Shown one piece after another: positions 11,444 to 23,279 of a DNA stretch of 60,000 nucleotides. Source of the DNA: Glandiceps talaboti (lineage: Eukaryota; Hemichordata; Enteropneusta; Spengelidae); the NCBI RefSeq assembly GCF_964340395.1, contig NC_135570.1:15828322-15888321 (forward strand), written 5' to 3'. The notes under the pieces were generated by a model. It was not told the origin of the DNA, searched no databases, and saw only the letters and a list, made by a program, of their open reading frames with translations. The first letter of the stretch is position 1. Each line of letters opens with the position of its first letter. Both the position numbers and the translations under genes were made by a program.

Positions 11444-12305
11444 GTGTATTGTTTGTATTTGTAAGTTTTGAAGATTCCAGATTTATTATATCATATTGGA
11501 CATGCCCAGATAATATTTATTGTCAATTGTATTTATAGGGACTGGACTAGATTAGTTGTAAGACAACTATTTCCATCCCCCCTTTCCCGTTAGTTATTGA
11601 TATACATATCTTGACAAGTAAATGTATTTGTAATTTGTAATTACTATTATTATTATAATTATCATTATTATTATTGGGAATAAATCATTCTTATTATAAC
11701 CTCACTTCTTTACACTTCTTTTGGTTTAATTGCACGTTGTTCTGTATACTAGTATAGTATAGCCCATTTACCAGATTCAATTGATTTAGTGTACTGAAAG
11801 TGTCGTGTCATCCCTGGTGTACGTTGGCTTTGATGTTGCCAACCTTGAAGCTGCGTTTATTCAAGACAACCCTTTGCATTCTACCTGTAGGAAAATGAGC
11901 GACCCATCTCATTCAGTCTCACAAGCTTTGATATGGTTTATTATATCAAAAGCTTTGCTAAAACCAAGGGAACAAATTCCGATCATGTGTCCAGGGTGAT
12001 CTAACCAAGTTTGAATTAGTTTGAATATAAAACACTCATTTATATCGTGACGTAACGTTACTTTATCATGTTAATGAGATGCAATAAAAGCAAGACTCAC
12101 AATCAATGGGAACTTTTGTATTCGCCATAAAATGTAGCTTGTAGTTCCAGTGTAACCAGACAATTGTAAATATTTGGAACGTGTCATTTTAAAACGATTC
12201 AACCTCGTACCTAACAACTCATATTTTGTGTTACCAAATGGCATGTTGTAGTTCACCGCGACGGTATAAATTAGCAGTGCACATATCCTCAACTAGGAGC
12301 GATAA

Positions 12306-12457
12306 ATGAAACCTGCTGCCCTGCTGCTAGACATGGCAATGACACATCGATTATCTCTTCAAGTCTTCACATTCTTACTATGCTTTAACGTACTGGTGGT
12401 CATCTTTCTCATCACTAAAAATCATCTGGCTGTTGTCAAACCCAATCCAATATATAG
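12306..12457 (+). CDS. sialyltransferase exon 1 (membrane anchor)
   Basis: Starts with ATGAAACCTGCTGCC and ends TATAG|GTAAGT in phase 2. Encodes the tail and signal anchor LSLQVFTFLLCFNVLVVIFL. Two further ATGs lie at codons 10 and 12. The first is chosen because nothing opposes it, and all three precede the anchor. Confidence 0.85.
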
Positions 12458-15400
12458 GTAAGTTATCCACAAATTGGTTTCTATCAATCCTTATAAACCA
12501 CGGCTTCCAATGTATTGAAACTAGGATCTATTATGATCTATTAACTCACAGTAGATCCATGGTTTGACCATGTTTAGTCATTCATGTAGGGTTTATGTTT
12601 AGTAGTCTAGTTCCTATACAGTATCATTACCATGAAACGTCCATTCACAGTTGGAATCCAGACTAAAAGTTTAATGCTACTTTCTTGATATGTCTCACCT
12701 GACAACCTAGGGAGCGATCAGTTTTACGACCAGTAGGGGAAGGGGTGGCAAATCAGGCGTTCACCTCAATATGGGACTCAAAGAAGGGCGTGATCATCAT
12801 TTTGACAAAATAAATAAGGGGGTGGGGTCACCTTATTTTCAACAACTAAGCGAAATCATAAGCCACGCCGCTGTACTTAAATGTCCATACATTTATTAAA
12901 CAACTAATGTATGTGGAAACTATAAACAATAAATAGCTATAAATATACATTCAAACATAATATAAACTCTTTGTCTCTTGATACATCCCATGCATATGAC
13001 ATGGAGTCAAACACTGCACTATGGCCAGTTTTGTTAGAAATGACTTCTCTATACTGGATGCCATGAGTTGCATAGTATCATCTTGTGGTATAAAAAAAAT
13101 TGCATGTATAGCTGTACACGTGACACAACACACGAAACACCTTGAAATTTACTGGAAGGACTGACCTAAACATGTTGAAACATAACCACTGTAGGGTGAT
13201 ACACACTTGGAAATAATACAATGTATATAGCAAACACTGACTGAAAGTGCCTGATCTAGCTTGTGTCTAGATATTGGATATCCAATATCCATGTATATAT
13301 AGTAAGCCTTATTTTAGTACAGTCAGATGTAGCCAATACCATAATGCTTCTACAATTTCATTTAGGACAGATTTTTATCCTGAGAATGACATATCGATTA
13401 CAATACAAATGGCCAGTACATACCAGGTGCTAGTTGTGAATTCGATGCAAATGAAAACTAACCCCCCCCCCCCCCAACTCTAACCAAATAGACAACTAGC
13501 TATTACTATATACTCTAATACTAAGCAATTGTCTTAACATGTCTATTCCTTGAATTGTATGTTACAGGTCTGTCATGGATTCCAAAATGACACCACAGTC
13601 AATGAACGATACTGTAAAGGTGATTAGGCATCAGGTCCAATTTGATGTAACCATAGACAGTAGAGGGGAGACTCTCCCCTCTACTGTCTATGATGTAACA
13701 AATGTATCAAGTTTAGTTGAATTCAGGTGAGTCATTGAATTTTTCACGGTCGTCACAATATCGTGTTTTTTTTCATTCCGCCTTCCCCCTCGTCTACAAA
13801 ATACGTCGTGTTGCTTCGACCTCTAAGTCACCAGCCTGTAGCTGTTCGTAAGAGGTTGATTGATGTGTGAGGGCACCCCAACACTTCGTACTTCACACGA
13901 ATCACAGATTACCTTTCCCATCATGACACATTATTGAACGTCCAAAAACAGAACCCTCTAGTTAATGTTTAACCCCTTCCTTTAGTGATCTGAGCACTAA
14001 CTGGAATGTCGGTGTATTGCTTTGGAAACGCGATAAAAAACAAACAAAAACATTATGACCAATGTTTTTACAGATTTTGTTTGTTGTCAGGTTTGAACAA
14101 GTGACTTCTGAGAGTGCTATGGGTGGTTATGTTTTTGGTTATATTCGAATTAAAACAGATCTTTAAAATCGACGTGTCAAGGGATCGATTCTTCCGGGGT
14201 ATTTTCCGATGGAGAATCCGATGACGGGACAACAGTACTAGCCCCACAGTCTTTAATCTGTCAAAATGTTGACCCAGTGTTTGACATGTACAGGATTAGC
14301 AGTCTTCTACCGGAGCTAATATTTAATATGTGCAGTGGCTGATAAACAACTCCTTGTCTGTGTTGCTGCTGAAGTGTTATCAGTAATGGATAGTGTAAGA
14401 CAAATTGGGATTTAGAAAGTGTGAATTGGGTTGACATCAAACATAGACCCTAAACGAAAGTGAAACCAGTCCAACAAGCTAAGTCAGAAACCACATGTCC
14501 GGCCCGGACCAAAATAGCTTGCCAAAATTACGAGAACTTAATTACAGAGAAAAATAATTAGAGCCTGTATTCAATAAGTCATACTACAGCACCATAGATG
14601 TAGTAGTGACTGTACAGTAAAAAATTTAACTTGGAGGGGGGCATAAACTGTTACCAATCAAAAGAAACAGTAAACATTTTTTTTAAAAACCACGAACTTT
14701 ACACAGGTTTTCATATGAACTAGACGATATACGTCTCAATGTTCAACCCTATCATAGTATCAGGCTTCTACATTGACAGGGGCTTGTGAATGTTGTCACT
14801 GTGGTGTTGTATGGATTATTTGTTGCGCCGCGAACACGGGAAATTGCATGATGTGTGTGTGTTCCCATCTGAATGTGTACACTTTTATCTCAGTATTATT
14901 ATCACCTAGCCTGGCAAGGGGTGAGACAGTGTGTAGCAAGGGTGAGATGGACTGCCATCCTGTGAACCTATCGGGCATACTGTAAGTACAATAGACACCG
15001 GTGGAAAAATAAACAATGCGGCTCTGCCTTGTTAAGTTGTTTATCTTTCCACAGTTGTCTATTGTGTACTTATCTAAATCAAAACACCCTTAATCTCATA
15101 ATTATCGGAGGATAGGTTACCATGACAATATGTTTTATCTCTTATCTACTGGATTATCACACTATACAAACACCCAGCTTTGTGCAAACTAGTGTAAAAG
15201 ACAGTCTCCTTTATATGTTTATATTAGTTTGTACATAGCCCTCGATTGCACCATAGACCCTACACCTGGTGTAGACTTTTTTGCACCTTCCAAAAGAAAG
15301 CTCGAAGACGAGCAGCTAGACTCCATGACCACGTGCACTGTTTGAAAAGTATTTGTTTGTCAAATGTTAACTACAACAACAAAGTGTACGTACAGAACAT

Positions 15401-16474
15401 GTTTTAACGTGTTTGTGTTATTGGTGTTTTGGTAACATTATTTCAGCAAACAATGTAAATATTCAGAATACATGCATGTTGAGTGTTGAGGGAGTACAAA
15501 GGCCCATGTACAGTTAACAATGGGTTCTTGTCAGAGATAATAATTACAAAGCATTTTGAGAACAGTGTTTGGAAGTGTTTTATGAAATCATTATAAGAAG
15601 ACACATGAATACTATTATAATGGATGTACATGAAAAACAACAATTCACACCAAACTGTTATTTTTATAGCGACATCATACACACCAAATCTATATCTATT
15701 ACAGAGACAACATTAAAATGTTCCAGACCATAGAACAGTCCATTTCTATTTATAAGAAAAATACAACGGTGAAGCAGATGGGATTTCAACAGTTGCCAAG
15801 CAACAACTATTGTCATAACAACTACTGCCATAACTCTACGGATAAACTTCACAGAGAATTTAACAGAAATTTACTCGAAGTTCCCGGATTAAAGAAATCG
15901 TGTGCAATTGTCGGAAGCAGTGGTATTGTTAATAATTGTGGTAAACAAATTGATCACCATGACTTTGTTATTCGAATGAACTTCCCAACAATGGTAGGTT
16001 TCGAAAAGCATGTCGGGAAAAGGACCGACTTACTGGCTGCCAATTATATATCGGTTCGTCGACTATCTAGATATTTAAAGAAACCAAGTAACTATATGCC
16101 AAATGCAAAACGAATGCTAAAAACATTCTATCAAATGACATCAAGGAATGCAAACATTATATTATGGGTGACATTTGCAATAGGTAAGGAAGAGAATGGA
16201 TATCTCAAAACAATGCTAAAAGAAGCTAGAAAGAGTCATATTCCATTTAGAGTTGCCTATGCTCCAGTACCATTGAAGGAGACGTCTAAAAGGTATGTAG
16301 TTCAAACTGGACTATACGATTTATGGTTCCTCACTCATATCACAGGCTTAGTTAGTTATGTTTATGAAAACAAACAAACAAACAGACATAACATAACAAA
16401 ATAAATAAATAAACAAATAAATAAATAAACAAACAAACAAATAAAAAAACCACAGATACAAACAAACAAAACAA

Positions 16475-16513
<39 letters not shown>

Positions 16514-17536
16514 ATACTGACAAGCATCAACAAGAGAGTAATTACAAATCATTATCAACTACAAGAATTACTATATGATTTCCAATATACGAAATGGTCA
16601 CAATTGTGGGGTATGTACAATCGTGACCAATTCACATATATGAAAACATGTAGTAATTCTTGTAGTTTATAATGATTTGTAATTACTCTCTTGTTGATGC
16701 TTGTCGGTATTTATTTATTTATTTATTTATTTGTTTTTGTAAACATAACTAACTATAAAGCTTGAGTACATGTGTTCATATCAGCATGTAGTATATTTAT
16801 ATATCGTATGTGATTATAGCCCCCTCAACGATGAATCTTCCAGTCTAAGGACTTTGTGAAATATTCAAGAGTGTTTGTTCTACTAGTGTAGAAATGTTGA
16901 CATTATGTGTCAGGTACATCACGTTACTTGAACTAAGATCAATGTGTGTGAAATGGTCACCCTCTGCAGTAGTGTTATGACAAATTCTAAATGTGTTCTC
17001 ATATTTTTAAGTCACTGTTTCACTTTATATTGAACACGGTACGTATTGTCCTGCAAGTTGTTATAATCTTGATAATGGATGTGTAATGTAAAGATACAAG
17101 TCATTCCACTCAATATTGACCTCACAATATAACAATAAGGAATTCTGTCCAACACTTTCACATACACCCTTTGATGTGTTTTTGTTGAAGACACATTGGG
17201 AAAAAAACTAGTTTTCAATTTCGTCTTTCACGACAACTTTGACGATATGTTTTTTTACCATCTTATTTTTTTCAAAGGATTTGGGGAAGAAAAATCCAAA
17301 GCGAAGGTTTTCAGGTCATTACGGCTGCCATCAATCTGTGTGAACATATTCAGGTTTATGGATTCTGGCCTTGGAATCTGAATAAAAAAGGCAGACGTAT
17401 TCCTTATCATTACTACGATCGTGAAAAGGATGGAATTCGTCCCGTGACACTGCAATCCATGGTGGACGATTTTCATATGATGGAAAATCTACATAATAAC
17501 AATGTGATCACCTTGGTTACAGACCCATGCAAGTGA
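12306..17536 (+). CDS. GT29 sialyltransferase, ST8Sia-like (4 exons, 385 aa)
   Basis: Complete coding region. Exons are 12306-12457, 13568-13726, 15705-16292 and 17278-17536; every junction is phase 2 and GT-AG. The protein is a type II Golgi membrane enzyme: short cytosolic tail, one membrane segment (about residues 16-36), a stem, then the catalytic domain. Sialylmotif L runs from C170 (CAIVGSSGIVNNCGKQID, then HHDFVIRMN) to about N217. Motif S is around 308-330 (SEGFQVITAAINLCEHIQVY, then GFWPW). Motif III is YHYYD (343-347), and the C-terminal Cys lies in TDPCK. GT29 enzymes transfer sialic acid from CMP-sialate to glycans; GFWP and YHYYD favour the alpha-2,8 (ST8Sia) group. Possible N-glycosylation sites are N123 and N147. 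Oddities: motif S has SEG where the family has STG, and the conserved His of motif VS appears to be Gln359. Activity is therefore uncertain. Confidence 0.92.
13568..13726 (+). CDS. sialyltransferase exon 2 (stem), with inserted hairpin
   Basis: Begins after TATGTTACAG and ends TTCAG|GTGAGT, phase 2 to phase 2. Encodes stem residues 52-103. A perfect 19-bp inverted repeat (13652-13670 and 13674-13692) with a 3-base loop lies inside and codes for about residues 79-93. It is bounded by the 9-bp direct repeat TGATGTAAC (13643-13651 and 13691-13699). The repeat offset is 48 bases, so the frame is kept. Confidence 0.85.
13644..13699. repeat. 19-bp perfect inverted repeat flanked by 9-bp direct repeat, in coding exon
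   Basis: Arms CATAGACAGTAGAGGGGAG and CTCCCCTCTACTGTCTATG around ACT. The flanking direct repeat TGATGTAAC resembles a target-site duplication. Confidence 0.9.
14577..14631. repeat. solo copy of the 52-bp minisatellite monomer
   Basis: In sialyltransferase intron 2, AAGTCATACTACAGCACCAT followed by AGATGTAGTAGTGACTGTAC matches, with a few changes, the monomer repeated about 69 times at 53.1-56.7 kb. Confidence 0.85.
15705..16292 (+). CDS. sialyltransferase exon 3 (sialylmotif L)
   Basis: Begins after ATCTATTACAG and ends AAAAG|GTATGT. Encodes residues 104-299 with the whole L motif (donor-binding region), including C170 and C182 (NNCGK), and two NxT/NxS sites. Confidence 0.93.
16351..16753. 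mobile_element. foldback MITE flanked by TA
   Basis: Long inverted termini: the outer arms start GTTAGTTATGTTTA and run through AAAC/AAAT tracts. The inner arms of about 60 bases (around 16518-16576 and 16649-16709) contain ACAAGCATCAACAAGAGAGT and its complement. TA lies on each side (16349-16350 and 16754-16755), the target of Tc1/mariner-type elements. No open frame inside. It lies about 60 bases beyond the donor of sialyltransferase exon 3. Confidence 0.85.
17278..17536 (+). CDS. sialyltransferase exon 4 (motifs S, III, VS)
   Basis: Begins after TTTTTTTCAAAG and continues the AG of exon 3. This acceptor is preferred to TTTTCAG at 17314 because only it matches phase 2, and it supplies the first half of motif S. 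Encodes SEGFQVITAAINLC, VYGFWPW, YHYYD and the tail VITLVTDPCK, then TGA. Aligned on the tail without gaps, the usual H-x-M-x-x-E-F of motif VS reads QSMVDDF (359-365). Confidence 0.88.
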
Positions 17537-17539
17537 TAT

Positions 17540-17892
17540 AGGAGTATATAAGTTATATAGGATTATATATAGTGTTACAGTGGAAGATCAAGACGTTGTG
17601 ACAATGGTTATTTAAACAGCATTTTACATCATGAACATCATATCTTATTATGAGCACCATGATTTTTGTTCTAATCTTTCCTCATACATGTAGTGATGTA
17701 AGTGGTCTAAAGTGATAACATGTACAGGGCAAATCTAGCAAGCAGTACTATTCTCAGGATTGAACTTTGTGACATCTCCATGTGAAATGTGTTAGTAGTC
17801 TGAAAAAATGACACTCCACACAGATGTATGTAGTCATAACAAGTTGTATTGTATTTTAATTGTTACAAAGTAGACATTTACACAAAGAAAAT
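17540..17892. other. probable 3' UTR and flank of sialyltransferase
   Basis: AT-rich, no second gene. No canonical AATAAA seen close to the stop, so the cleavage site is not placed. Confidence 0.4.
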
Positions 17893-19569
17893 AGTGATAA
17901 TGCTAGGATAGCACACCTGATAATGCTAGGATAGCACACCTGATAATGTGACCGTAGCACACCTGATAATGCTATGATAGCACACCTGATAATGCTAGGA
18001 TAGCACACCTGATAATGTGACCGTAGCACACCTGATAATGCTATGATAGCACACCTGATAATGCTAGGATAGCACACCTGATAATGCTAGGATAGCACAC
18101 CTGATAATGCTAGGATAGCACACCTGATAATGCTAGGATAGCACACCTGATAATGCTAGGATAGCACACCTGATAATGCTAGGATAGCACACCTGATAAT
18201 GTATGATAGCACACCTGATAATGCTAGGATAGCACACCTGATAATGTATGATAGCACATCTGATAATGCTATGATAGCACACCTGATAATGCTAGGATAG
18301 CACACCTGATAATGCTAGGATAGCACACCTGATAATGTATGATAGCACACCTGATAATGCTACGATAGCACACCTGATAATGCTACGATAGCACATCTGA
18401 TAATGCTAGGATAGCACACCTGATAATGCTAGGATAGCACACCTGATAATGCTAGGATAGCACACCTGATAATGCTACGATAGCACACCTGATAATGCTA
18501 CGATAGCACACCTGATAATGCTACGATAGCACACCTGATAATGTACGATAGCACACCTGATAATGCTAGGATAGCACACCTGATAATGTATGATAGCACA
18601 CCTGATAATGCTAAGATAGCACACCTGATAATGTATGATAGCACACCTGATAATGCTATGATAGCACACCTGATAATGTACGATAGCACACCTGATAATG
18701 CTAGGATAGCACACCTGATAATGCTACGATAGCACACCTGATAATGCTACGATAGCACATATGATAATGCTAGGATAGCACACCTGATAATGCTAGGATA
18801 GCACACCTGATAATGTATGATAGCACACCTGATAATGCTAGGATAGCACACCTGATAATGCTAGGATAGCACACCTGATAATGCTAGGATAGCACACCTG
18901 ATAATGCTAGGATAGCACACCTGATAATGCTAGGATAGCACACCTGATAATGCTAGGATAGCACACCTGATAATGCTAGGATAGCACACCTGATAATGCT
19001 AGGATAGCACACCTGATAATGCTAGGATAGCACACCTGATAATGCTTCGATAGCACACCTGATAATGCTAGGATAGCATGCCTGATAATGCTAGGATAGC
19101 ACACCTGATAATGCTTCGATAGCACACCTGATAATGCTAGGATAGCACACCTGATAATGCTAGGATAGCACACCTGATAATGCTTCGATAGCACACCTGA
19201 TAATGCTAGGATAGCACACCTGATAATGCTAGGATAGCACACCTGATAATGCTAGGATAGCACACCTGATAATGCTAGGATAGCACACCTGATAATGCTA
19301 GGATAGCACACCTGATAATGCTTCGATAGCACACCTGATAATGCTTCGATAGCACACCTGATAATGCTAGGATAGCACACCTGATAATGCTAGGATAGCA
19401 CACCTGATAATGCTAGGATAGCACACCTGATAATGCTAGGATAGCACACCTGATAATGCTAGGATAGCACACCTGATAATGCTTCGATAGCACACCTGAT
19501 AATGCTTCGATAGCACACCTGATAATGCTTCGATAGCACACCTGATAATGCTTCGATAGCATGCCTGAT
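17893..19569. repeat. 23-bp minisatellite, about 73 copies
   Basis: The unit is GCTAGGATAGCACACCTGAT plus AAT. Variants are 22-base units with GTATGATAGC and 23-base units with GCTTCGATAGC, GCTACGATAGC and GTGACCGTAGC. GCTTCG variants cluster in the distal third (19045-19565) and the 22-base units in the first two thirds, so the array is regionally homogenised. Lies 360 bases past the sialyltransferase stop codon. Confidence 0.95.
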
Positions 19570-19655
19570 TTATACTATAATTTATGTATTACAAGTCTGA
19601 ATTGTTGACTACAAATCACATTTACGGTTCTAAATTACAAATTATATTGCAAAGA

Positions 19656-19884
19656 ATAACACTGAACTGAGTAAAGCACTTTTTCTATGTGTTACACTAG
19701 TCCTGTTTATAGCATTCATATCAAGTATAAAAGTATACTGTTTCAATTGGTTTATTTACAAGCCTTCGAGCATTTGGTCTTTCTAATGTTGTCAATTAGC
19801 AAATGAAACAGTATACTTTTACACTTGATATGGATGCTATAAATGATTGTGATACATACAGAAAATGCTTTACTTTGGTGTTAT
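19656..19884. repeat. 229-bp foldback element
   Basis: Imperfect inverted arms: ATAACAC..GTAAAGCA at the left pairs with TGCTTTAC..GTGTTAT at the right. The inner arms TTTATAGCATTCATATCAAG and AAAAGTATACTGTTTCA have diverged partners. Probably an old MITE. Confidence 0.8.
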
Positions 19885-19994
19885 GGGTTATGTACCAGGT
19901 CCAGTATATTGATGGCTCAAATTGAGAGATCTCAGTGACTGGTCTAGACATCAATCTAACTGTTAATAAAATAGTGATATTTGCATAGTTGGCA

Positions 19995-20131
19995 CATAAA
20001 CCACCACCTGGGGATGCTATACTAGTCGGTTTTGACCAGTGAGCTCAGTGTATGCACTCACTCTCACTCATGCAAATATTTCGTTCCCTGGTCAAAACTT
20101 CTTGGTATACCATCCCCAGGTGGTGGTTTAT
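19995..20131. repeat. 137-bp foldback element
   Basis: ATAAACCACCACCTGGGGAT at the left end is the exact complement of the right end, and the match extends with mismatches to GGTTTTGACCAG. No coding potential. Confidence 0.85.
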
Positions 20132-20779
20132 CTGATCAGTTTCTGATATAGATATCCATAGTTGCAGCTTGCATGCATACCAAGGATCACATCACCATGT
20201 ATTATTACATAATTTACATTAGGACATCTCATTGAACTTCAAATACTGAATTTCAAACCAATATCCCACTCTATTTTTGACCCAAAATCCCAAACAATTT
20301 GTCCATGTAAATCATTACTAGTAGTATGATGTTACAACATTGTTGCTAAGCAAAATAAATTGAAATTTTTACACATCAGGTGGGAAATATCAATTATTTA
20401 CTGTGCACAGAATCACATCAACACACTGATTAATAGTACAGGATAGAGAAAGCTACAGTGCTATATGTAAAACACACAAACGTCAAATTAAAATAAAAAA
20501 GATTTTCCTGGGAGTACAGATTTGCATTGATGGTTAGTAAATTGAATAATGACAAAATACCACAAATTCATAAATAAGGAAAAATTACAAACAATATCAT
20601 CAAATCTCACTGCAGTCTACATCACCAACTGGTGTATTATTTAGCAATTTTATTGTGTAAATTTGAATGGTGTCTCTAGATACAATACTTCCTAATTCAT
20701 TGACCAATTTTCTGGGCTATACAAGATTAGAAGTCTTCATCATATATTTATTGTTTTATTTCATTTTACATTAATGTCG

Positions 20780-20958
20780 TGCTAGTTGTGACAAAGATGA
20801 TCATACTTAATTCTATGTTTTATTTATCATAACATCAGGTTGAAATCAGTTTGTGCAGACTAGCGATATGAGGGTGAATGTATGGATGGATGAACAGACT
20901 CATGGATGGAACCCAACGTATAAGTCCCCTCTGGACAGTGCCTGTTGGGGACTAAAAA
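20780..20958. repeat. dispersed repeat family B copy (ends GGGGACTAA)
   Basis: Contains GCGATATGAGGGTGAATG, ATGGATGGAACCCAACGTAT and a terminal GGGGACTAAAAA. The same order of motifs appears near 23.3-24.8, 49.4 and 51.3 kb. Confidence 0.75.
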
Positions 20959-21896
20959 TAAGGTCCCCATTATCTGTACATTGACAATACTAGCCAGTAA
21001 ATTTCAAATGAAAAGAACGGTTTAGATCCGATAATATTTCAAACAATCAATGTTTTAAAAGACTTACCAGCTGTATCTCTAAGTTTTATACATGTAGTGG
21101 AAACTTGTCAGTGTTACAAGGATACTTACTGGTTATGTCCAACTTATACAATCCAAGGATAATAAACATACATTCCCCATTGTATTCACGTTCTCTAAGC
21201 AATCAAAACATTCAAATACTCCGAAGGTTGCTACACTATTGGATCAATCAAAATGTGATCAGCCTGCTAGCTTTGAGTGACTTATTCCATATTGAGTAGT
21301 GACTGATATATATATACATATACCAGTACTCCTGTTAGTTACATCTTAATTAGTAGATGTACTGAATAATTTACATTTGATATTTCAAGAAACATCTCAA
21401 TCAAATATCACACCTATTGCCGAGCAGTTTTTAATATGAATTTTTAAAAGTAAATCACATTTCTATGGAGCAATCATTTTGATTTGAACACATTTTTCAC
21501 CAGATATGTAGTAAAATGTAACATCCAGATAACATATCAAGATTTATCAACCCCCCTCTAACCCCCCCCCACACACACACACACATCATGCCCTTAGCAC
21601 TATAATTTTGTACACATTTCATTAATTTTACAACTATCTTATTAATGTCACAGAAAGGTTTGATAAGAATTTCTCACTTAGCTTTCCAATATAATTAATG
21701 AAAATCAAAATTAAATTAAATTTTATCACGCTAATTTTCAATTTCAATCATATATATATTAAATTATTTCAATTTATATGTATTGTAGCAATCTCCTGAT
21801 AAAATTTTCCAATGTATCATTTCATATATCTCATTCTGACACTCCTCATCCCACTATACCCCAGTTAAATCATTGCCCCCCCCCCCCCATTCCACA

Positions 21897-22071
21897 TTGG
21901 TTGGTGTGTATCATTACCTAGTTACCACATTTCACAATAACAGCTGTGATTGGTTGGTGTGTATCATTACTTAGTTACCACATTTCACAATAACAGCTGT
22001 GATTGGTTGGTGTGTATCATTACCTAGTTACCACATTTCACAATAACAGCTGTGATTGGTTGGTGTGTATC
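21897..22071. repeat. 53-bp tandem repeat, 3.3 copies
   Basis: TTGGTTGGTGTGTATCATTA starts each unit at 21897, 21950, 22003 and 22056. Copies are nearly identical. Confidence 0.9.
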
Positions 22072-22974
22072 AATATGGCCATACCACATTAAATTTTCCC
22101 ATCATGCATCATTCAAGGTGTAAGGTTCATTATGTGTCTGTGAGTCAATTGAATATCTATAATTCACTTAAAACACACCAACTCAAAAATTGAATCATCT
22201 CTATATTAGATAAATGTTATCAAAATGATATATTACAATTACAGATATCAAATAATGAAAAACTCTGATAAAGTAATATTCAGGCATGTGAACTTTCAGC
22301 CATCATGCAATGCATTACAGGATGACAGTAAAACTACAAATTACTCCCATTGTTGCCATGGTGATTTCAAAACAATTGATCCCCTGAGTTAAGAATGAAC
22401 TTTAAGGATGGCATTTAGGATGTACACACCTGTATACTATTAAGCTGGCATACATTATAAGTTATACAACACAGTGTATATAAATGAACAAATGACATGG
22501 GTCATGCAAAATAAGAGAAAATAAATACATGTCAGACATTATTGTACAATTCCAAACTGAAATCTTAGTTTGTATTTAAAAAAAGTGCCAATGGCATTGC
22601 AGTACAAGTGAACAGACCCCAATCTATTTATTACTAAAAACTATTCCATGTGGTTTGTAGTATAAATTGCATTGGTAAGCATTGGTAAGCATAGCAACAT
22701 TTACTACAAACTATTACATTTATTGGTCAACTATTTAGTATCACTGACCTTCTCATCACAAATTGTGTATTACTAAGATTTATCTGATTTGTAAATAAGT
22801 AATATCAAGTAAAAGCTGATGTTGTCTTCATTAATCTTTCAATTTGGTAAAATAAACATCACACAAATCTGCCATGTACTTGTACAGACTATCCAACTAG
22901 ACACATTATATTACATTGCCACCAAATACCAAGGTAATTGGTCCAGCATTGCTACCTCACACACAACAGTGTCC
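22072..22974. other. intergenic, nothing recognised
   Basis: AT-rich sequence between the two convergent genes with no exon-like frame, RNA gene or ordered repeat that I can support. Confidence 0.4.
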
Positions 22975-23143
22975 CTACTAGCACACACACACACACACAC
23001 ACAAACAAACACGCGCGTGCACGTGCACACACACACACAGACACACACACAGACACACACACGCACACACACACACAGATGGACAGACACCACACCATGC
23101 CTATAGCACTACTGAACCATATCAGTTCAGATGTGCTAAAAAA
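22975..23143. repeat. CA microsatellite with family A tail
   Basis: CA/CG-containing tract, then CCATGCCTATAGCACTACTG and a tail ending TTCAGATGTGCTAAAAA, shared with the copies at 38.3, 39.8 and 51.1 kb. Confidence 0.85.
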
Positions 23144-23279
23144 CTTTTTTATAAATGTATTGGAGATAAACCTTATTATAAATGTAATTGTAGATTTGTG
23201 GTACATCTATGACACAATTTCTCTGATTCTGTAATTGGTGCACACTACATGTAGTTCTTGAAGAAGCTGCCAAAACATT

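Larger units (their letters stand above)
10880..11690 (+). mobile_element. degraded LINE 3' end (CR1/Jockey-like)
   Basis: Two plus-strand pieces of the reverse transcriptase C-terminal region are recognisable. One reads FVGVIVDQYLSWKQQI (about 10920-10970), the usual FLGV-ID-LSWK motif. The second reads NVFQNWLPTIF followed by IKYAGAKIWNRIP (about 11100-11340), the usual terminal IKY-GAKIWN-IP motif. Frames are broken, and a hairpin insert separates the pieces. A TTG tract (11383-11443) and an ATT-rich tail (11641-11690) follow, consistent with a 3' terminus. Confidence 0.75.

Noticed and set aside
16800-16835. Microexon (TATAG then CCCCCTCAACGATG) as the start of sialylmotif S (PST)
   Set aside because: It does not fit phase 2, lacks a GT donor in a usable place, and the acceptor at 17278 supplies motif S with correct phase.
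17315-17536. Sialyltransferase exon 4 starting after TTTTCAG at 17314
   Set aside because: Phase 0 does not match the phase-2 end of exon 3, and it would lose the first half of motif S.
17893-19569. CRISPR-like array
   Set aside because: Units are contiguous with no unique spacers, and the host is clearly an animal.
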